Assembly (NCBI RefSeq): GCF_030159095.1
Contig: NZ_BRXS01000002.1
Location: forward strand, 558,001-622,000
Direction of reading: 5' to 3'
DNA from: Roseisolibacter agri
GTDB lineage: Bacteria; Gemmatimonadota; Gemmatimonadetes; Gemmatimonadales; Gemmatimonadaceae
DNA length: 64,000 nt
Under the pieces are notes generated by a model that saw nothing but the letters and a program-made list of their open reading frames with translations, ran no database searches and was not told the DNA's origin. Position 1 is the first letter of the stretch. Every line of letters begins with the position of its first letter. Positions 10,155 through 19,502 of the stretch are shown here, in pieces. Both the position numbers and the translations under genes were made by a program.

Positions 10155-10931
10155 ATGTCGGAGATCCTGGTCGAGGCGTGCGTCGACACGGTCGCCTCGG
10201 CGCTCGCGGCCGAAGCCGGCGGCGCCGGCCGCGTCGAGCTGTGCGCGAACCTCGTCGAAGGGGGGACGACGCCGAGCGCGGGCACCATCGCGCTGGCGCG
10301 CGAGCGGCTGGCGATCCCGCTGTTCGTGATCGTGCGGCCGCGCGGCGGCGACTTCCTCCACGACGCCGGCGAGCTGGCGGTGATGCGCCGCGACGTGGAG
10401 GAGGCGCGGCGCCTGGGCGCCGACGGCGTCGTGATCGGCGCGCTGGCGCCCGACGGCCGGGTCGACGCGGAGGCCGTGCGCATGCTCGTGGATGCCGCGC
10501 GGCCGATGCGGGTGACCTTCCACCGCGCCTTCGACGCCACGCGCGACCTGACCGAGGCGCTGGAGGCGCTCGTCGCGCTGGGCGTGGACCGCGTGCTCAC
10601 CTCCGGCGGCGCGCCGAGCGCGCTCGAGGGGGCGGGGGCGCTGGGGGCGCTCGTGCGACAGGCCGGCGACCGGCTGGTGGTGCTCGCCGGCGGCGGGCTC
10701 ACCGCGGCCACTGTGGGACCCGTGGTCGCGGCGAGCGGCGTGCGCGAGGTCCACGTGCGCGGCGCGGAGCGGGCGGAGAGCGGGATGCGCTTCCGCCGCG
10801 TGGCGGTGGGCGTCGCGAAGCCGTACGTGCCCGACGACTTCGCGCGCGTCGTCACGAGCGCCGACCGGATCCGCGAGGTCGTGGCGGCGTGCGCCTCGGC
10901 GTCCGCGGCGGCCGGGCCGAAACCGGGGTAG
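10155..10931 (+). CDS. cutC: CutC family protein
   Basis: A 258-residue TIM-barrel protein. Family landmarks are LVEACVDT at the N-terminus, GAGRVELCANLVEGGTTPS, a VRPRGGDF strand, VTFHRAFD and LTSGGAPSA. CutC was described as a copper-homeostasis protein, but its biochemical activity is unresolved, so no reaction is assigned. It is divergent from the asparaginase gene (77 bp apart) and lies 65 bp before the second permease/M1 fusion. Confidence 0.92.
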   Translation: MSEILVEACVDTVASALAAEAGGAGRVELCANLVEGGTTPSAGTIALARERLAIPLFVIVRPRGGDFLHDAGELAVMRRDVEEARRLGADGVVIGALAPDGRVDAEAVRMLVDAARPMRVTFHRAFDATRDLTEALEALVALGVDRVLTSGGAPSALEGAGALGALVRQAGDRLVVLAGGGLTAATVGPVVAASGVREVHVRGAERAESGMRFRRVAVGVAKPYVPDDFARVVTSADRIREVVAACASASAAAGPKPG

Positions 10932-10996
10932 GGACCCACCCGTACGGCCCGGACTTTCTGGGACGTCACGCTCCACGCGCCGGAGGCCGGATCCTG

Positions 10997-13900
10997 ATGA
11001 TCGGCGAGGTGTTCCGCTTCGAGGTCGGCTACCGGCTGCGCCAGCCGTCGACCTGGATCTACGCCGCGGTGCTGCTCGGCGTGCCGTTCCTGATGATGCA
11101 CGCCATCAACGGGAGCAGCCAGGTCCTGAACGCGCCCGAGTCGGTGGTGAACATCTCCGCCGTGCTCGGGGGCATCGGGATGCTCGTGAGCGCGGGCGTG
11201 TTCGGCGACGCGGCCGCGCGCGACGTGCAGTCGCGCATGCACGCGCTCTTCTACACGTCGCCGCTCCGCGAGCGGGACTACCTCGTCGGGCGCTTCCTCG
11301 GCGCCGTCGTGGTGAACGCGGTGCTGATGCTCGGCGTCCCGCTCGGGCTCCTGCTCGCGTCGGTGATGCCGTACATGGCGGCGGGGAAGTTCGGGCCCGT
11401 GCAGCTCGCGGCGTACGGGCAGGCGTACGCGCTGGTGCTGCTCCCCAACCTCGTGCTGATCGGCGCGTGCATGTTCGCCGCCGCGGCGCTCGCGCGGCAG
11501 GCGCTGGCGACGTACGTCGGCGGCATCGCGCTGTTCGTGCTCGGCATCGTCGCGGGCGACCTCACCGACGGGCTGTCGAATACCACGGTGGCGGCGCTCG
11601 CCGATCCGTTCGGCGCGGCGGCGGTGCGCGTGGTGACGCGCTTCTGGACGCCGGCCGAGCTGAACGCGCGGCTCCTCGGCTGGCCGGCGATCCTGCTGTG
11701 GAACCGCGCGCTCTGGCTCGCGGTCGCGCTCGGGGTGCTGGCGACGCTCGTCGCGCGCTTCCGCTTCGCGCACCCGGGCGCCGGCGCGCGCCGCTGGTGG
11801 CAGCGGCGTCCGGTCGCCGACGCCATGCCCGAGCACGTGGCGCCCGTGCATGCCCCGCGCGTCGCCGCCGTCGGGCGCTCGATCCCGCTCGCCGGGCGCG
11901 CGCGGCAGACGCTCGCCGTCGCCGTCCGTGCGTGGCGCGAGATCGCGGCGACGCGCGCCTTCCTCGTGCTGCTCGTGGGCGCGCTCGTCTTCGTCTTCGC
12001 GGCCGGCTGGGACGTGGGCTCCGAGGTCTTCGGCACGTCCACCTGGCCGGTCACGCACCTCATCGCGGGCACGGTGCTGAGCACCGTGCTCGGACCGGTG
12101 ATGGCGGTGCTCGTCGCCGTCCTCGCGGGAGAGGTCGTGTGGCGCGAGCGCGATGCGGGGATGGGCGACATCGCCGACGCCGCGCCGGTGCCGAACGGCG
12201 TCGCGCTGTTGGGCCGCTTCCTCGCGCTGGTCGCGATGCTCGTCGTCCTGCAGGCCGTGCTCGCGGGCGCCGGCATGCTGCTGCAGGCGATGCAGGGCTG
12301 GCATCGGCACGAGCCGCTGGTCTACCTGAAGCTGCTCTTCGGGATCAAGCTCGTCGACTACGTGCTGCTCGCCGTGCTCGCGATGACGGTGCACGTGCTC
12401 GTGAACCAGAAGTACGTCGGCCACCTGATCGTCGTGCTGTACTTCGTGTCGACGCAGGCCGCGGGGCTCATCGGCCTCCGTCACGCGATGCTGATCTACG
12501 GCTCGGATCCGGGATGGGTCTGGTCGGACCTGAACGGGCTGGCGCCGTTCCTCGCGGGGCTCGTCTGGTTCAAGCTGTACTGGGCGGCGTGGGCGATCCT
12601 GCTCGCGGTGGTGGCGAGCCTGTTCTGGGTGCGCGGCCGGGAGCTGGGCGTGCGGCGGCGGCTCGCGCTCGCGCGGCAGCGCCTCGCCGGCCCGACGCTG
12701 CGCGCCGCGGCGCTGGCGGTGACGCTCGTGCTGTCGCTGGGCGGCTTCGTCTTCTACAACACGAACGTCCTGCACGCGTACCGCACGCCCGACGACGAGG
12801 CGGCCCGCGCGGCCGAGTACGAGCGGCGCTACAAGCGCTTCGAGGACGCGCCGCAGCCGATGCTCACGGCGGCGACGCTGCACGTCGAGCTGTACCCGGC
12901 GGAGCGCGCGGCCGAGCTGCGCGGGACGTTCCGGCTGGTGAACCGGAGCGCGCGGCCCCTCGACTCGCTGCACGTGCTGCTGCACCCCGACGTCGAGACG
13001 CGCGCGGTGGGCTTCGATCGCGCGGCGCGTGCCGTGCTCGATGATTCGACGCAGCGCTACCGCATCTACGCGCTCGACCGCGCGCTGGCGCCGGGCGACT
13101 CGCTGGCGATGACGTTCGCGATCGCGTTCCGGCCGCGCGGCTTCCGGAACAGCGGCGCGCCGACCGAGGTGACGTCGAACGCCACCTACTTCGAGCGCTC
13201 GTGGCTCCCCGCGCTCGGCTACCAGTCGCGGCGCGAGGTGATGGACGAGCGGGTGCGGCGCGAGCACGGGCTGCCGCCGCGCGTGCAGCCGCCGAGCGCG
13301 GGCGACGTGGAGGCGCGCGACGCCGGCGGGCGGGACGTCGAGCTGGTGGACGTCGAGACGACCATCGGCACCGACCCGCGGCAGATCGCGATCACGACGG
13401 GCACGCTCGTGCGCGAGTGGCGGGAGGGCGGGCGCCGGTACTTCCGGTATCGCACCGATGCGCCCATCCGCTTCGGCGGCGCGATCCTGTCGGCGGAGTA
13501 CGCCGTGCGCGAGGCGCGCTGGGACTCGATCCCGCTGCGCGTTCTCTACCATCCGACGCACGACGTGAACGTCGACCGGATGCTGCGGAGCATGCAGGCG
13601 TCGCTCGGCTACTACTCGCGGGCGTTCGGGCCGTACCAGTTCCGCGAGCTGCGCATCGTCGAGTTCCCGCGCTACGTGTCGTTCGCGCGTGCGCACCCGC
13701 ACACGATCATCTTCTCGGAGGGGAGCGCCTTCCTGACGCGCATCGACTCGGGCGACGTGGACCGCACCTTCTTCGTGGTCGCGCACGAGACCGCGCACCA
13801 GTGGTGGGGCGGGCAGGTGATCCCGGCGCGCGCGCCGGGCGCGTCGATGGTCTCGGAGACGCTCGCGCAGTACAGCGCGACGATGGTGCTGGAGTCGGCG

Positions 13901-14590
13901 TACGGCCCGGAGATGGCGCGCCGGTTCTACGACTTCAACATGGACGAGCACCTGCGCGGCCGGCGCGTCTACACGAACCGCGAGACGCCGCTGCTGGACG
14001 GCGACCGGCAGCCGTACGTGCACTACTTCAAGGGCGGCGTGGCGATGTACACGCTGCGCGAGCGGCTGGGCGCCGACGTGGTGAACGGCGCGCTGCGGCG
14101 CTTCCGCGAGAAGTACGCGGGCCGGCACGCGCCGCCGCCGACCTCGCGCGCGCTCTACGCCGAGCTGCGGGCCGTCACGCCGGACTCGCTGCGGCCGCTG
14201 CTCTCGGACCTGTTCGAGCACATCACGCTCTGGGACGTGCGCGCCGACTCGGTGCGCGCGGAGCCCGCGGCCGGCGGCGCGTATCGGGTCACGCTGCACG
14301 TGACGGCGGCCAAGGCACGCGCCGACAGCATCGGGCGGCAGACGCCGATCCCGATGGACGAGCTGGTGGAGATCGGCGTCTTCGCCGATTCCTCCGGCGC
14401 GAGCGGTCCCGGCGCGCCGCTCTACCTGAAGCAGCATCGCATCCGCGCGGGACAGCAGACGATCACGGTGACGGTGCCGCGCGCGCCCGCGCGCGCCGGG
14501 ATCGATCCGTACCGCCGGCTCATCGAGCGCGAGCGCGACGACAACCTCGCGGAGGTGGACGCCACGTCGGACGGCTCACGGAGACCGTGA
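10997..14590 (+). CDS. ABC-2 permease fused to an M1-family metallopeptidase (copy 2, no adjacent ATPase)
   Basis: A 1197-residue paralogue of the gene at 1214-4783, with the same two blocks of membrane helices and the same C-terminal M1 region. HETAH is at 930-934 and the third zinc ligand Glu954 lies in SETLAQY, again 19 residues after the motif. A good ribosome-binding site (GGAGG at 10982-10986) supports the ATG at 10997. No ATP-binding gene lies next to it, so it may share the ATPase at 309-1217 or use one elsewhere. The GxMEN signature is also absent (FARAHPHTIIFSEG). The 3' end overlaps the convergent gene at 14576 by 15 bp. Confidence 0.9.
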   Translation: MIGEVFRFEVGYRLRQPSTWIYAAVLLGVPFLMMHAINGSSQVLNAPESVVNISAVLGGIGMLVSAGVFGDAAARDVQSRMHALFYTSPLRERDYLVGRFLGAVVVNAVLMLGVPLGLLLASVMPYMAAGKFGPVQLAAYGQAYALVLLPNLVLIGACMFAAAALARQALATYVGGIALFVLGIVAGDLTDGLSNTTVAALADPFGAAAVRVVTRFWTPAELNARLLGWPAILLWNRALWLAVALGVLATLVARFRFAHPGAGARRWWQRRPVADAMPEHVAPVHAPRVAAVGRSIPLAGRARQTLAVAVRAWREIAATRAFLVLLVGALVFVFAAGWDVGSEVFGTSTWPVTHLIAGTVLSTVLGPVMAVLVAVLAGEVVWRERDAGMGDIADAAPVPNGVALLGRFLALVAMLVVLQAVLAGAGMLLQAMQGWHRHEPLVYLKLLFGIKLVDYVLLAVLAMTVHVLVNQKYVGHLIVVLYFVSTQAAGLIGLRHAMLIYGSDPGWVWSDLNGLAPFLAGLVWFKLYWAAWAILLAVVASLFWVRGRELGVRRRLALARQRLAGPTLRAAALAVTLVLSLGGFVFYNTNVLHAYRTPDDEAARAAEYERRYKRFEDAPQPMLTAATLHVELYPAERAAELRGTFRLVNRSARPLDSLHVLLHPDVETRAVGFDRAARAVLDDSTQRYRIYALDRALAPGDSLAMTFAIAFRPRGFRNSGAPTEVTSNATYFERSWLPALGYQSRREVMDERVRREHGLPPRVQPPSAGDVEARDAGGRDVELVDVETTIGTDPRQIAITTGTLVREWREGGRRYFRYRTDAPIRFGGAILSAEYAVREARWDSIPLRVLYHPTHDVNVDRMLRSMQASLGYYSRAFGPYQFRELRIVEFPRYVSFARAHPHTIIFSEGSAFLTRIDSGDVDRTFFVVAHETAHQWWGGQVIPARAPGASMVSETLAQYSATMVLESAYGPEMARRFYDFNMDEHLRGRRVYTNRETPLLDGDRQPYVHYFKGGVAMYTLRERLGADVVNGALRRFREKYAGRHAPPPTSRALYAELRAVTPDSLRPLLSDLFEHITLWDVRADSVRAEPAAGGAYRVTLHVTAAKARADSIGRQTPIPMDELVEIGVFADSSGASGPGAPLYLKQHRIRAGQQTITVTVPRAPARAGIDPYRRLIERERDDNLAEVDATSDGSRRP

Positions 14591-15238
14591 CGCGGGCGCG
14601 CGGTGACGGTCGATCCACCAGCCCCACGGCACGAACAGCCAGAGCCCGAGCGACGAGAGCGCGAGCGCGCGCTCGCTCGGCGGCGGCGGGCCGTACACCG
14701 CGCCGACGAAGAGGACGACGAGCAGCGCGACCATCGCCCCGAGCCCCCAGCGCCCGACGCGGTCGCGCGCGCGGGTGCCGCGCACGTACAGCGCGAGCCC
14801 GACGCCGAGGATCCCGAGCTCGATCGCGAGCGTCGCCGGGACCGAGTTCCACAGCCCACCGCCGACGAGCGTGCGCGACCCGGGCCAGAGCGGCAGGTCG
14901 GGGCGGTGCATCGGCGCGTCGAGGAGCCAGTGGCTGACGACCGCCGCGCCGAGGATGCACGCGTCGCGGCCGCGACGCCTGAGGGCGAAGTGGACGCCCG
15001 CGAGCAGCAGCGCCCACCCCGCGGCGGTGAGCAGGCTGTGGGAGATCGGGTACGACACGAAGTCCAGCGCGCTCGCGGTCATGAGCCCGGGCACGATGCG
15101 CACGCGCTCCACGCCGAGGAGGAGCAGGACCGGCCACAGCTCGTCGAGGAGCTGCGCGGCGAGGATCGTGGTGCCGAGCGAGGCGCGCGGCGCGGCGCGG
15201 CGGGCGGCGAACGCGACGCCGTAGTGGCCGAGGAACAC
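14576..15238 (-). CDS. Membrane protein resembling YdjM/LexA-regulated metal-dependent hydrolases
   Basis: A 220-residue protein with about five hydrophobic segments. Short polar motifs punctuate the helices: GHYG at residues 4-7, LLDELW, SHSLL and SHWLLD. His/Asp pairs in this spacing are typical of the YdjM/DUF457 inner-membrane hydrolases, whose substrate is unknown. It stands alone, overlapping the end of the convergent permease/M1 gene by 15 bp, with an 80-bp gap to the subtilase gene upstream of it. Confidence 0.68.
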   Translation of the reverse strand: MFLGHYGVAFAARRAAPRASLGTTILAAQLLDELWPVLLLLGVERVRIVPGLMTASALDFVSYPISHSLLTAAGWALLLAGVHFALRRRGRDACILGAAVVSHWLLDAPMHRPDLPLWPGSRTLVGGGLWNSVPATLAIELGILGVGLALYVRGTRARDRVGRWGLGAMVALLVVLFVGAVYGPPPPSERALALSSLGLWLFVPWGWWIDRHRAPASRSP

Positions 15239-15317
15239 GGGATCGCCGCCGGGTGGCAGGGTGGCGCCACGATACGGTCGTGCAGGGTGCGCACGGACAC
15301 CCGTATCGGCGACGCTC

Positions 15318-16751
15318 TCACCACATCGGAAGTCCCACGGCCGCCGCGACGTTCACCAGCCCATCCCCGTACACCTCGTCGTGTCCGACCTTGCCCAGAT
15401 CAGTCGCGGTCTGTCGGAGCCGCGCCGCGATGCGACTCGGCCCGATGTGTCCGTAGGCGCCGACGACCTGCGCAGCGGCGCCGGTGACGTGCGGCGTCGC
15501 GAAGCTCGTCCCGATGAACCCGGTCCACAGGACTCCCGGGAGATCCGGGCCGAGGGGTGAGCTGGTGCTCCAGACCAGCGACTCCAATTCGGGGAAGGTG
15601 CCGCTCGGCGCGGCGAGGTCGATCATCATGCCGCGATTCGTGAACACCGTCCCGAACAGGGTCGAAGGTCGTGCGTCGGGCCCCAGGCCGCTGACGAGCA
15701 GCAGCGTGCCCTGGTTCCAGAGCTGCTTGAGCGCGTCGGGAAGGCCCGGAGCGTACTGGCCGAGATGGTTCAGGTCGAAATCCTCGTTGCCGGCGGCCGC
15801 GACGACGAGGGCGCCGCGCGCGTGGGCGTAGGCGACCGCGCGCTGGAACGCGGCGAACATCGGGCTGTACCGCCGCGCGATGAGCTGGTAGCCGTTGACC
15901 GAGATGTTCATCGCGTCGACGCGCTGGTCCGCGGCGTACACGATCCCGGCGAGCAGCGCCGCTTCCGGACAGCCGACCGTGCGCCCGCAGACCCGCGCGG
16001 CCAGCAGCCTTGCCTTCGGAGCCACGCCGACCATGCCGACGCCGTTGGCTGCCGCTGCGATGATGCCCGCGACTGCAGTGCCGTGGAACAGGTCGTCGAC
16101 CGGGTCGTCGGGATCACACGTGCTCGGAAGGCGCTGCGGGTCGAGGGCGCAGTAGGGCGCGAAGAAGTTCCGGCCGCCCGCGTAGTTGGGTGCCAGGTCG
16201 GGATGGTCGTAGTAGATCCCGGTGTCGATCACCCCGATGAGGGCGCCCTCGCCCGTGCGGCCTGCCGCGAGCGCGTCGTCCGCCCCGACCAGCTCGAGGT
16301 GCCACTGCTGCAGGAACCCGAGCGGCTCGCTCAGGAAGTCGATCGGCGGTCCGGCCGGTGCCGTCGGCCCGCGCAGCTGCACACCGCCAGGTGTCGGTGC
16401 CGCTTCGGGGCCGACGGCCAGCACGTCACTCGCCGCGGCGAGCGACGCCGCGCCAGCCTCGCCGACCATCACGGAGGCAACGCCGATCTGCGGCACCGTG
16501 AGCACGACCCTGCCGCCGAGCGCCGCGACGCGCGCCTCGAAGTTCGCCGGAACGTCCTGCGCACGGAACGTCACGAGCGTAGTTCCGAGGTCGACATCGA
16601 CTGCAGCGCTGCTGATGGCGGCAGCCGCGCTCCCCGCCGTCGTACGCGCGCCGCGTGGGGCGATCGGATCCGTACAGGCGATCATCAGGAGGCCAATGGT
16701 GGCCGTCGCTGCTGCCGCGCGTGCCGTGCGCCACGCCGCGTGCTGTCGCAT
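15318..16751 (-). CDS. Subtilisin-like serine protease (S8), lipoprotein
   Basis: A 477-residue protein when started at the ATG before MRQHAAWRTARAA; the longer frame to 17072 has no signal-like sequence. The signal ends in LLMIACTDP, a probable lipobox. Residues about 55-115 look like an I9-type inhibitor propeptide, followed by the S8 domain with Asp176 (VIDTG), His223 (HGTAVAG), an oxyanion Asn in AAAGNED and Ser416 (GTSFATPH). It should mature in the periplasm or on the outer surface. A paralogous subtilase sits at 26348-27751. Confidence 0.9.
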   Translation of the reverse strand: MRQHAAWRTARAAAATATIGLLMIACTDPIAPRGARTTAGSAAAAISSAAVDVDLGTTLVTFRAQDVPANFEARVAALGGRVVLTVPQIGVASVMVGEAGAASLAAASDVLAVGPEAAPTPGGVQLRGPTAPAGPPIDFLSEPLGFLQQWHLELVGADDALAAGRTGEGALIGVIDTGIYYDHPDLAPNYAGGRNFFAPYCALDPQRLPSTCDPDDPVDDLFHGTAVAGIIAAAANGVGMVGVAPKARLLAARVCGRTVGCPEAALLAGIVYAADQRVDAMNISVNGYQLIARRYSPMFAAFQRAVAYAHARGALVVAAAGNEDFDLNHLGQYAPGLPDALKQLWNQGTLLLVSGLGPDARPSTLFGTVFTNRGMMIDLAAPSGTFPELESLVWSTSSPLGPDLPGVLWTGFIGTSFATPHVTGAAAQVVGAYGHIGPSRIAARLRQTATDLGKVGHDEVYGDGLVNVAAAVGLPMW

Positions 16752-17378
16752 CGCGCGCTCCGCCCGCGGGCCACGCACCGTGCCGCGCGCGGGGGGCCGG
16801 TGCGCTGCATCGCGCCGGGATGCCGCGCACGCATCGCACGGCCGCAGGTCGCACGGAGACCGATCGTGCGGGAGCGGGAGGGTGGCAGGACGGCGCATCG
16901 GGAGGCCTCCGTGAAGGTGGGCCACCGCCACGACTTGCGGTGCCGCGTGGCGTCGCAGGCGCGTGTGCCGAGCACCACGCCGGGCGACGTGAGGAACGCC
17001 GATCCGGGCCATGCGGGAAGCCCGGTGCTCGGGCCGTGGGCCACCATAGTGCTGCCCTTGCACGGCATGCAAGCACGAGCGACGATGCGCATGAAGCGAC
17101 GTGATCGGTGACCGGTCGCACCCCCGCGCGCCGAGTGCAGGCGAGATGCCCGACGGAGAAGCGAGCAGGCGTCGGATCGCGGTTGCCGCCGGTCCTCGCG
17201 AGCACGCATCTTCTCGTCGGCTGCGCCGCCCTCGTCGTGGAGCTGTCGCCGAGACGGAAAGGCTGGGAGGTCGGGTCTCCGTGGCCTGTCGCGATCGAGA
17301 CCGCGAACGTGATCGCGTGCGAACGACCAGTTACGCTGCGGTTTCTCGTCGTGCCACTTCCGACTCCGGCGCTCCTTC
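16752..17378. other. Gene-free divergent region between the subtilase and the truncated MBL gene
   Basis: I see no convincing gene in these 627 bp; the open frames lack recognisable protein features. A short inverted repeat, CTTGCA at 17057-17062 and TGCAAG at 17068-17073, could be an operator for the subtilase, but this is weak. Confidence 0.4.
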
Positions 17379-17693
17379 ATGCAGATCGAGTTTTCCGGCG
17401 CTGCCCGCGAGGTCTCGGGCAGCTGCCACATCGTCCGCGCCAACGGCCGCACCATCCTGTTCGACTGCGGGCTGTTCCAGGGCCGGCGCCGCGAGTCGGA
17501 GGAGAAGAACCGGCGCCTGCCGCTCCCCGTCGACCAGATCGACGCGGTGGTGCTGAGCCACGCGCACATCGACCACGTGGGGCGGCTGCCGTACCTCGTG
17601 AACGAGGGCTACCGCGGCAACATCTGGGCGACGGCCGCGACCCGTGACCTGCGCGGGATCATGCTCCGCGACTCGGCGCACATCCAGCAGTAG
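17379..17693 (+). pseudogene. Truncated MBL-fold nuclease, N-terminal fragment
   Basis: This 104-codon frame matches the first 104 residues of the intact MBL/beta-CASP nuclease at 20135-21523, including HAHIDH and WATAATRDL, and stops right after AHIQQ, where the intact protein reads AHIQEKD. It keeps the first metal motif but lacks the rest of the metallo-lactamase fold and all of the beta-CASP domain, so it cannot be an active enzyme. The copies differ at many synonymous and some nonsynonymous positions, so this is an old paralogue fragment, not a recent duplication. IS remnants follow it. Confidence 0.8.
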
Positions 17694-18040
17694 TCTGGTC
17701 TGGGCCTGCGTGATCGCAGCATGGTGGATGGCGCTTCGACGGCATCGATTCGCCAGTGATGATGCTCACGGCATATATCCGCTTGCCCGCGTGGCGTCCA
17801 TCTCATGACGTGCACATCCCGTGACAAGCCGCAGGCATGGCAGACCGGCGACGTCGTCACGGAAGTTGTCACGGATTTCGGGGCCGCGCTGGCGCTCGGG
17901 CAGTAGGACGCGGCCCGCGACGCGATGGCTCGCGCGGGGGCCTGACGCCAACATCGCCGGCCAACCGCTGACACCACCTCGAATGCCCGATCTGGCCTCC
18001 CCCCAAGTCTTTCCGTTGGCTCGTACCGGTCGCCGCAGCT
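17694..18040. other. Degenerate region after the truncated MBL copy
   Basis: No confident gene. A 33-codon frame at 17805-17906 (ending VVTDFGAALALGQ) could be a leftover protein end. A 12-base motif, CGGAAGTTGTCA, at 17860-17871 recurs at 19989-20000, on the far side of the PEP-CTERM gene and both IS630-like fragments. Confidence 0.3.
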
Positions 18041-18574
18041 GTGGCGAGCGTGACTGCGACTGTCGTCGCGTGGATCCGGGCCGAACGGGTCACGCGCCTC
18101 CAGAGCAAAGCGAGCTTGCAGCTCGAGCGTCTGAGAGTCGAAGAGGCCAAACGAGAGCGGGCGTTCACGGTGGCGCGCGAGGAGTCGGAGCCTCTTGCAG
18201 CTGCGCTCACCGCTGCGTGGAACGATGTGCAGGTGCTGAAGGACGTCGCTGCGCGCACGCTGTCGGCCACCCGCCTCGACGCGTCGGTTGGCGAAGAACT
18301 CGTGCAGACGGCCAGCGGAAAGTCGACGGTGCCGGTGGTCTTTCCAGTGCCTGGCTTGGCAACACCCCAAACGATTCAATCGCGCACTACGTGGAGGGAT
18401 GGGGTGCGCAAGACGCGGAGCTCGGGGCAGACCACTACCTCGCAGGCCCCGGCTCCTTCAGCACGATGGCTGAAGTCGCGGCGGCATTGCTCGGTCTCAC
18501 GCCATATCCGAGCGGTCGACTGCGGGGGGGCTCGATCGGGCGGGTTGGGTGGGACGTGGCGCGACGTCGGCTGA
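18041..18574 (+). pseudogene. Broken hypothetical membrane-anchored coiled-coil protein
   Basis: The open frame gives VASVTATVVAW followed by a charged helical segment, like a one-helix membrane anchor plus cytoplasmic coiled coil. The same frame is protein-like upstream to about 18002 (FRWLVPVAAA), but no start codon precedes it. A plausible ATG at 17983 is in another frame, separated by a run of six C (17999-18004). Protein-like sequence seems to continue in yet another frame near 18370-18530 (GWGAQDAELGADHY). I read this as a gene broken by frameshifts; its function is unknown. Confidence 0.3.
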
Positions 18575-18594
18575 ATGAGCCAGAGCCCGAGCAG

Positions 18595-18732
18595 GGGCCC
18601 GTCGGCGCAGACGAGCACGAGGCGGGCGCGCAGCGCGAGCGCCTCGGCCATACTCCCCCGTGCCCAACGCGTCAGGGCCTCGTGTTCCCCAGGCGTGAGG
18701 ACGATGCGAGCGGGCTGCGAGCCGTGCGGCAT
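18595..18732 (-). mobile_element. IS630-family transposase fragment (N-terminal piece)
   Basis: The minus-strand reading from the ATG at 18732 gives ARIVLTPGEHEALTRWA, then EALALRARLVLVCADG. This matches the N-terminal helix-turn-helix start of IS630-family transposases. The similarity ends after about 46 residues, so only a remnant is left. It abuts and probably disrupted the 3' end of the PEP-CTERM gene upstream on the same strand. Confidence 0.6.
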
Positions 18733-19502
18733 GGATCCATCCAGTGTGAACCCCGCCCACGGCCGGCACGACCCTCGGCGTCCGTCAGATCGCGTCGCGG
18801 GCCGCGATGCCGACCTTCCGACCAGCGCTGACGCAGTCGAACGACGCCCGCGAGCGCCAGCCCGCCGCCCAGGAGCACGACCGCGCTCGGCTCGGGCACG
18901 ACCTGGACGAACAGGTCGTCGGCCGAGAGGAGCGCGCGCCCCGTGCCGCTGCCCGTGAGCGCGTATGTGACGGTGACACTCGCGCGGGTGCCGCTGCTGA
19001 AGGACGCCGCGACGCGCTGGAAGGTGCCGTCGCCGGGCAACACGAAGGGGGACGGGCCAAGGAGCCCGAGCCCGTCGACGTAGAGCTGGAAGAAGCCGTT
19101 CTGCACCGACACGCCGAACCCGCTGCCCGGCGTGCGCGCGCCGACCCAGAGGCCCAACTCGTACTGCGCGCCTGGCGTGACCGCCACCGTCTGCGTCAGC
19201 GTGAGCACTTCCGGCCCGTCGAGGCATCCCTCAAGCACGTCGCGGCTCTGGCAGACGAGAGCGTAGGCGCCGAACTGTCCGGACCGCGCTGCCACCTCTG
19301 AGCGGCCGTACACCGCATGCGTGCCACCCACGACGGTGCCGGCGATCGCGACGCCATACTGGGTGGCAGTGCCACCGACCAGGTAGCCGGCGAATGTCCC
19401 GGTCTCGAATCCCGAGTTGGTGAGCAGGTTCTGGGCGGCGGCGGGCACCGCGCCCAGCCCGACAAAGCTGACGACGGCCAAGAGCCGGGACGGCGCGCGC
19501 AT
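18672..19502 (-). CDS. PEP-CTERM sorting domain protein with aberrant C-terminal tail
   Basis: A 276-residue exported protein. The start at 19502 gives a signal peptide ending PAAAQ. The mature part begins NLLTNSGFETG, as in many PEP-CTERM proteins with a beta-sandwich (DUF642/CBM-like) domain. Near the C-terminus is a sorting signal: VPEPS, a hydrophobic helix and the basic RLRQRW. Normally the protein ends there; here about 50 more residues rich in Arg and Gly run into the IS630 fragment in another frame. The original stop was probably lost. An exosortase/EPS system should exist elsewhere in the genome. Confidence 0.75.
   Translation of the reverse strand: MRAPSRLLAVVSFVGLGAVPAAAQNLLTNSGFETGTFAGYLVGGTATQYGVAIAGTVVGGTHAVYGRSEVAARSGQFGAYALVCQSRDVLEGCLDGPEVLTLTQTVAVTPGAQYELGLWVGARTPGSGFGVSVQNGFFQLYVDGLGLLGPSPFVLPGDGTFQRVAASFSSGTRASVTVTYALTGSGTGRALLSADDLFVQVVPEPSAVVLLGGGLALAGVVRLRQRWSEGRHRGPRRDLTDAEGRAGRGRGSHWMDPCRTARSPLASSSRLGNTRP

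Noticed and set aside
17379-17693. The short MBL copy as a functional small protein
   Set aside because: It ends in the middle of the metallo-lactamase fold and lacks later metal ligands and the beta-CASP domain, so a gene fragment is the simpler reading.
18785-19060. Alternative minus-strand frame inside the PEP-CTERM gene
   Set aside because: It is Arg/Ser-rich and lacks a start context; the PEP-CTERM frame has a signal peptide, a fold-like region and a sorting motif.
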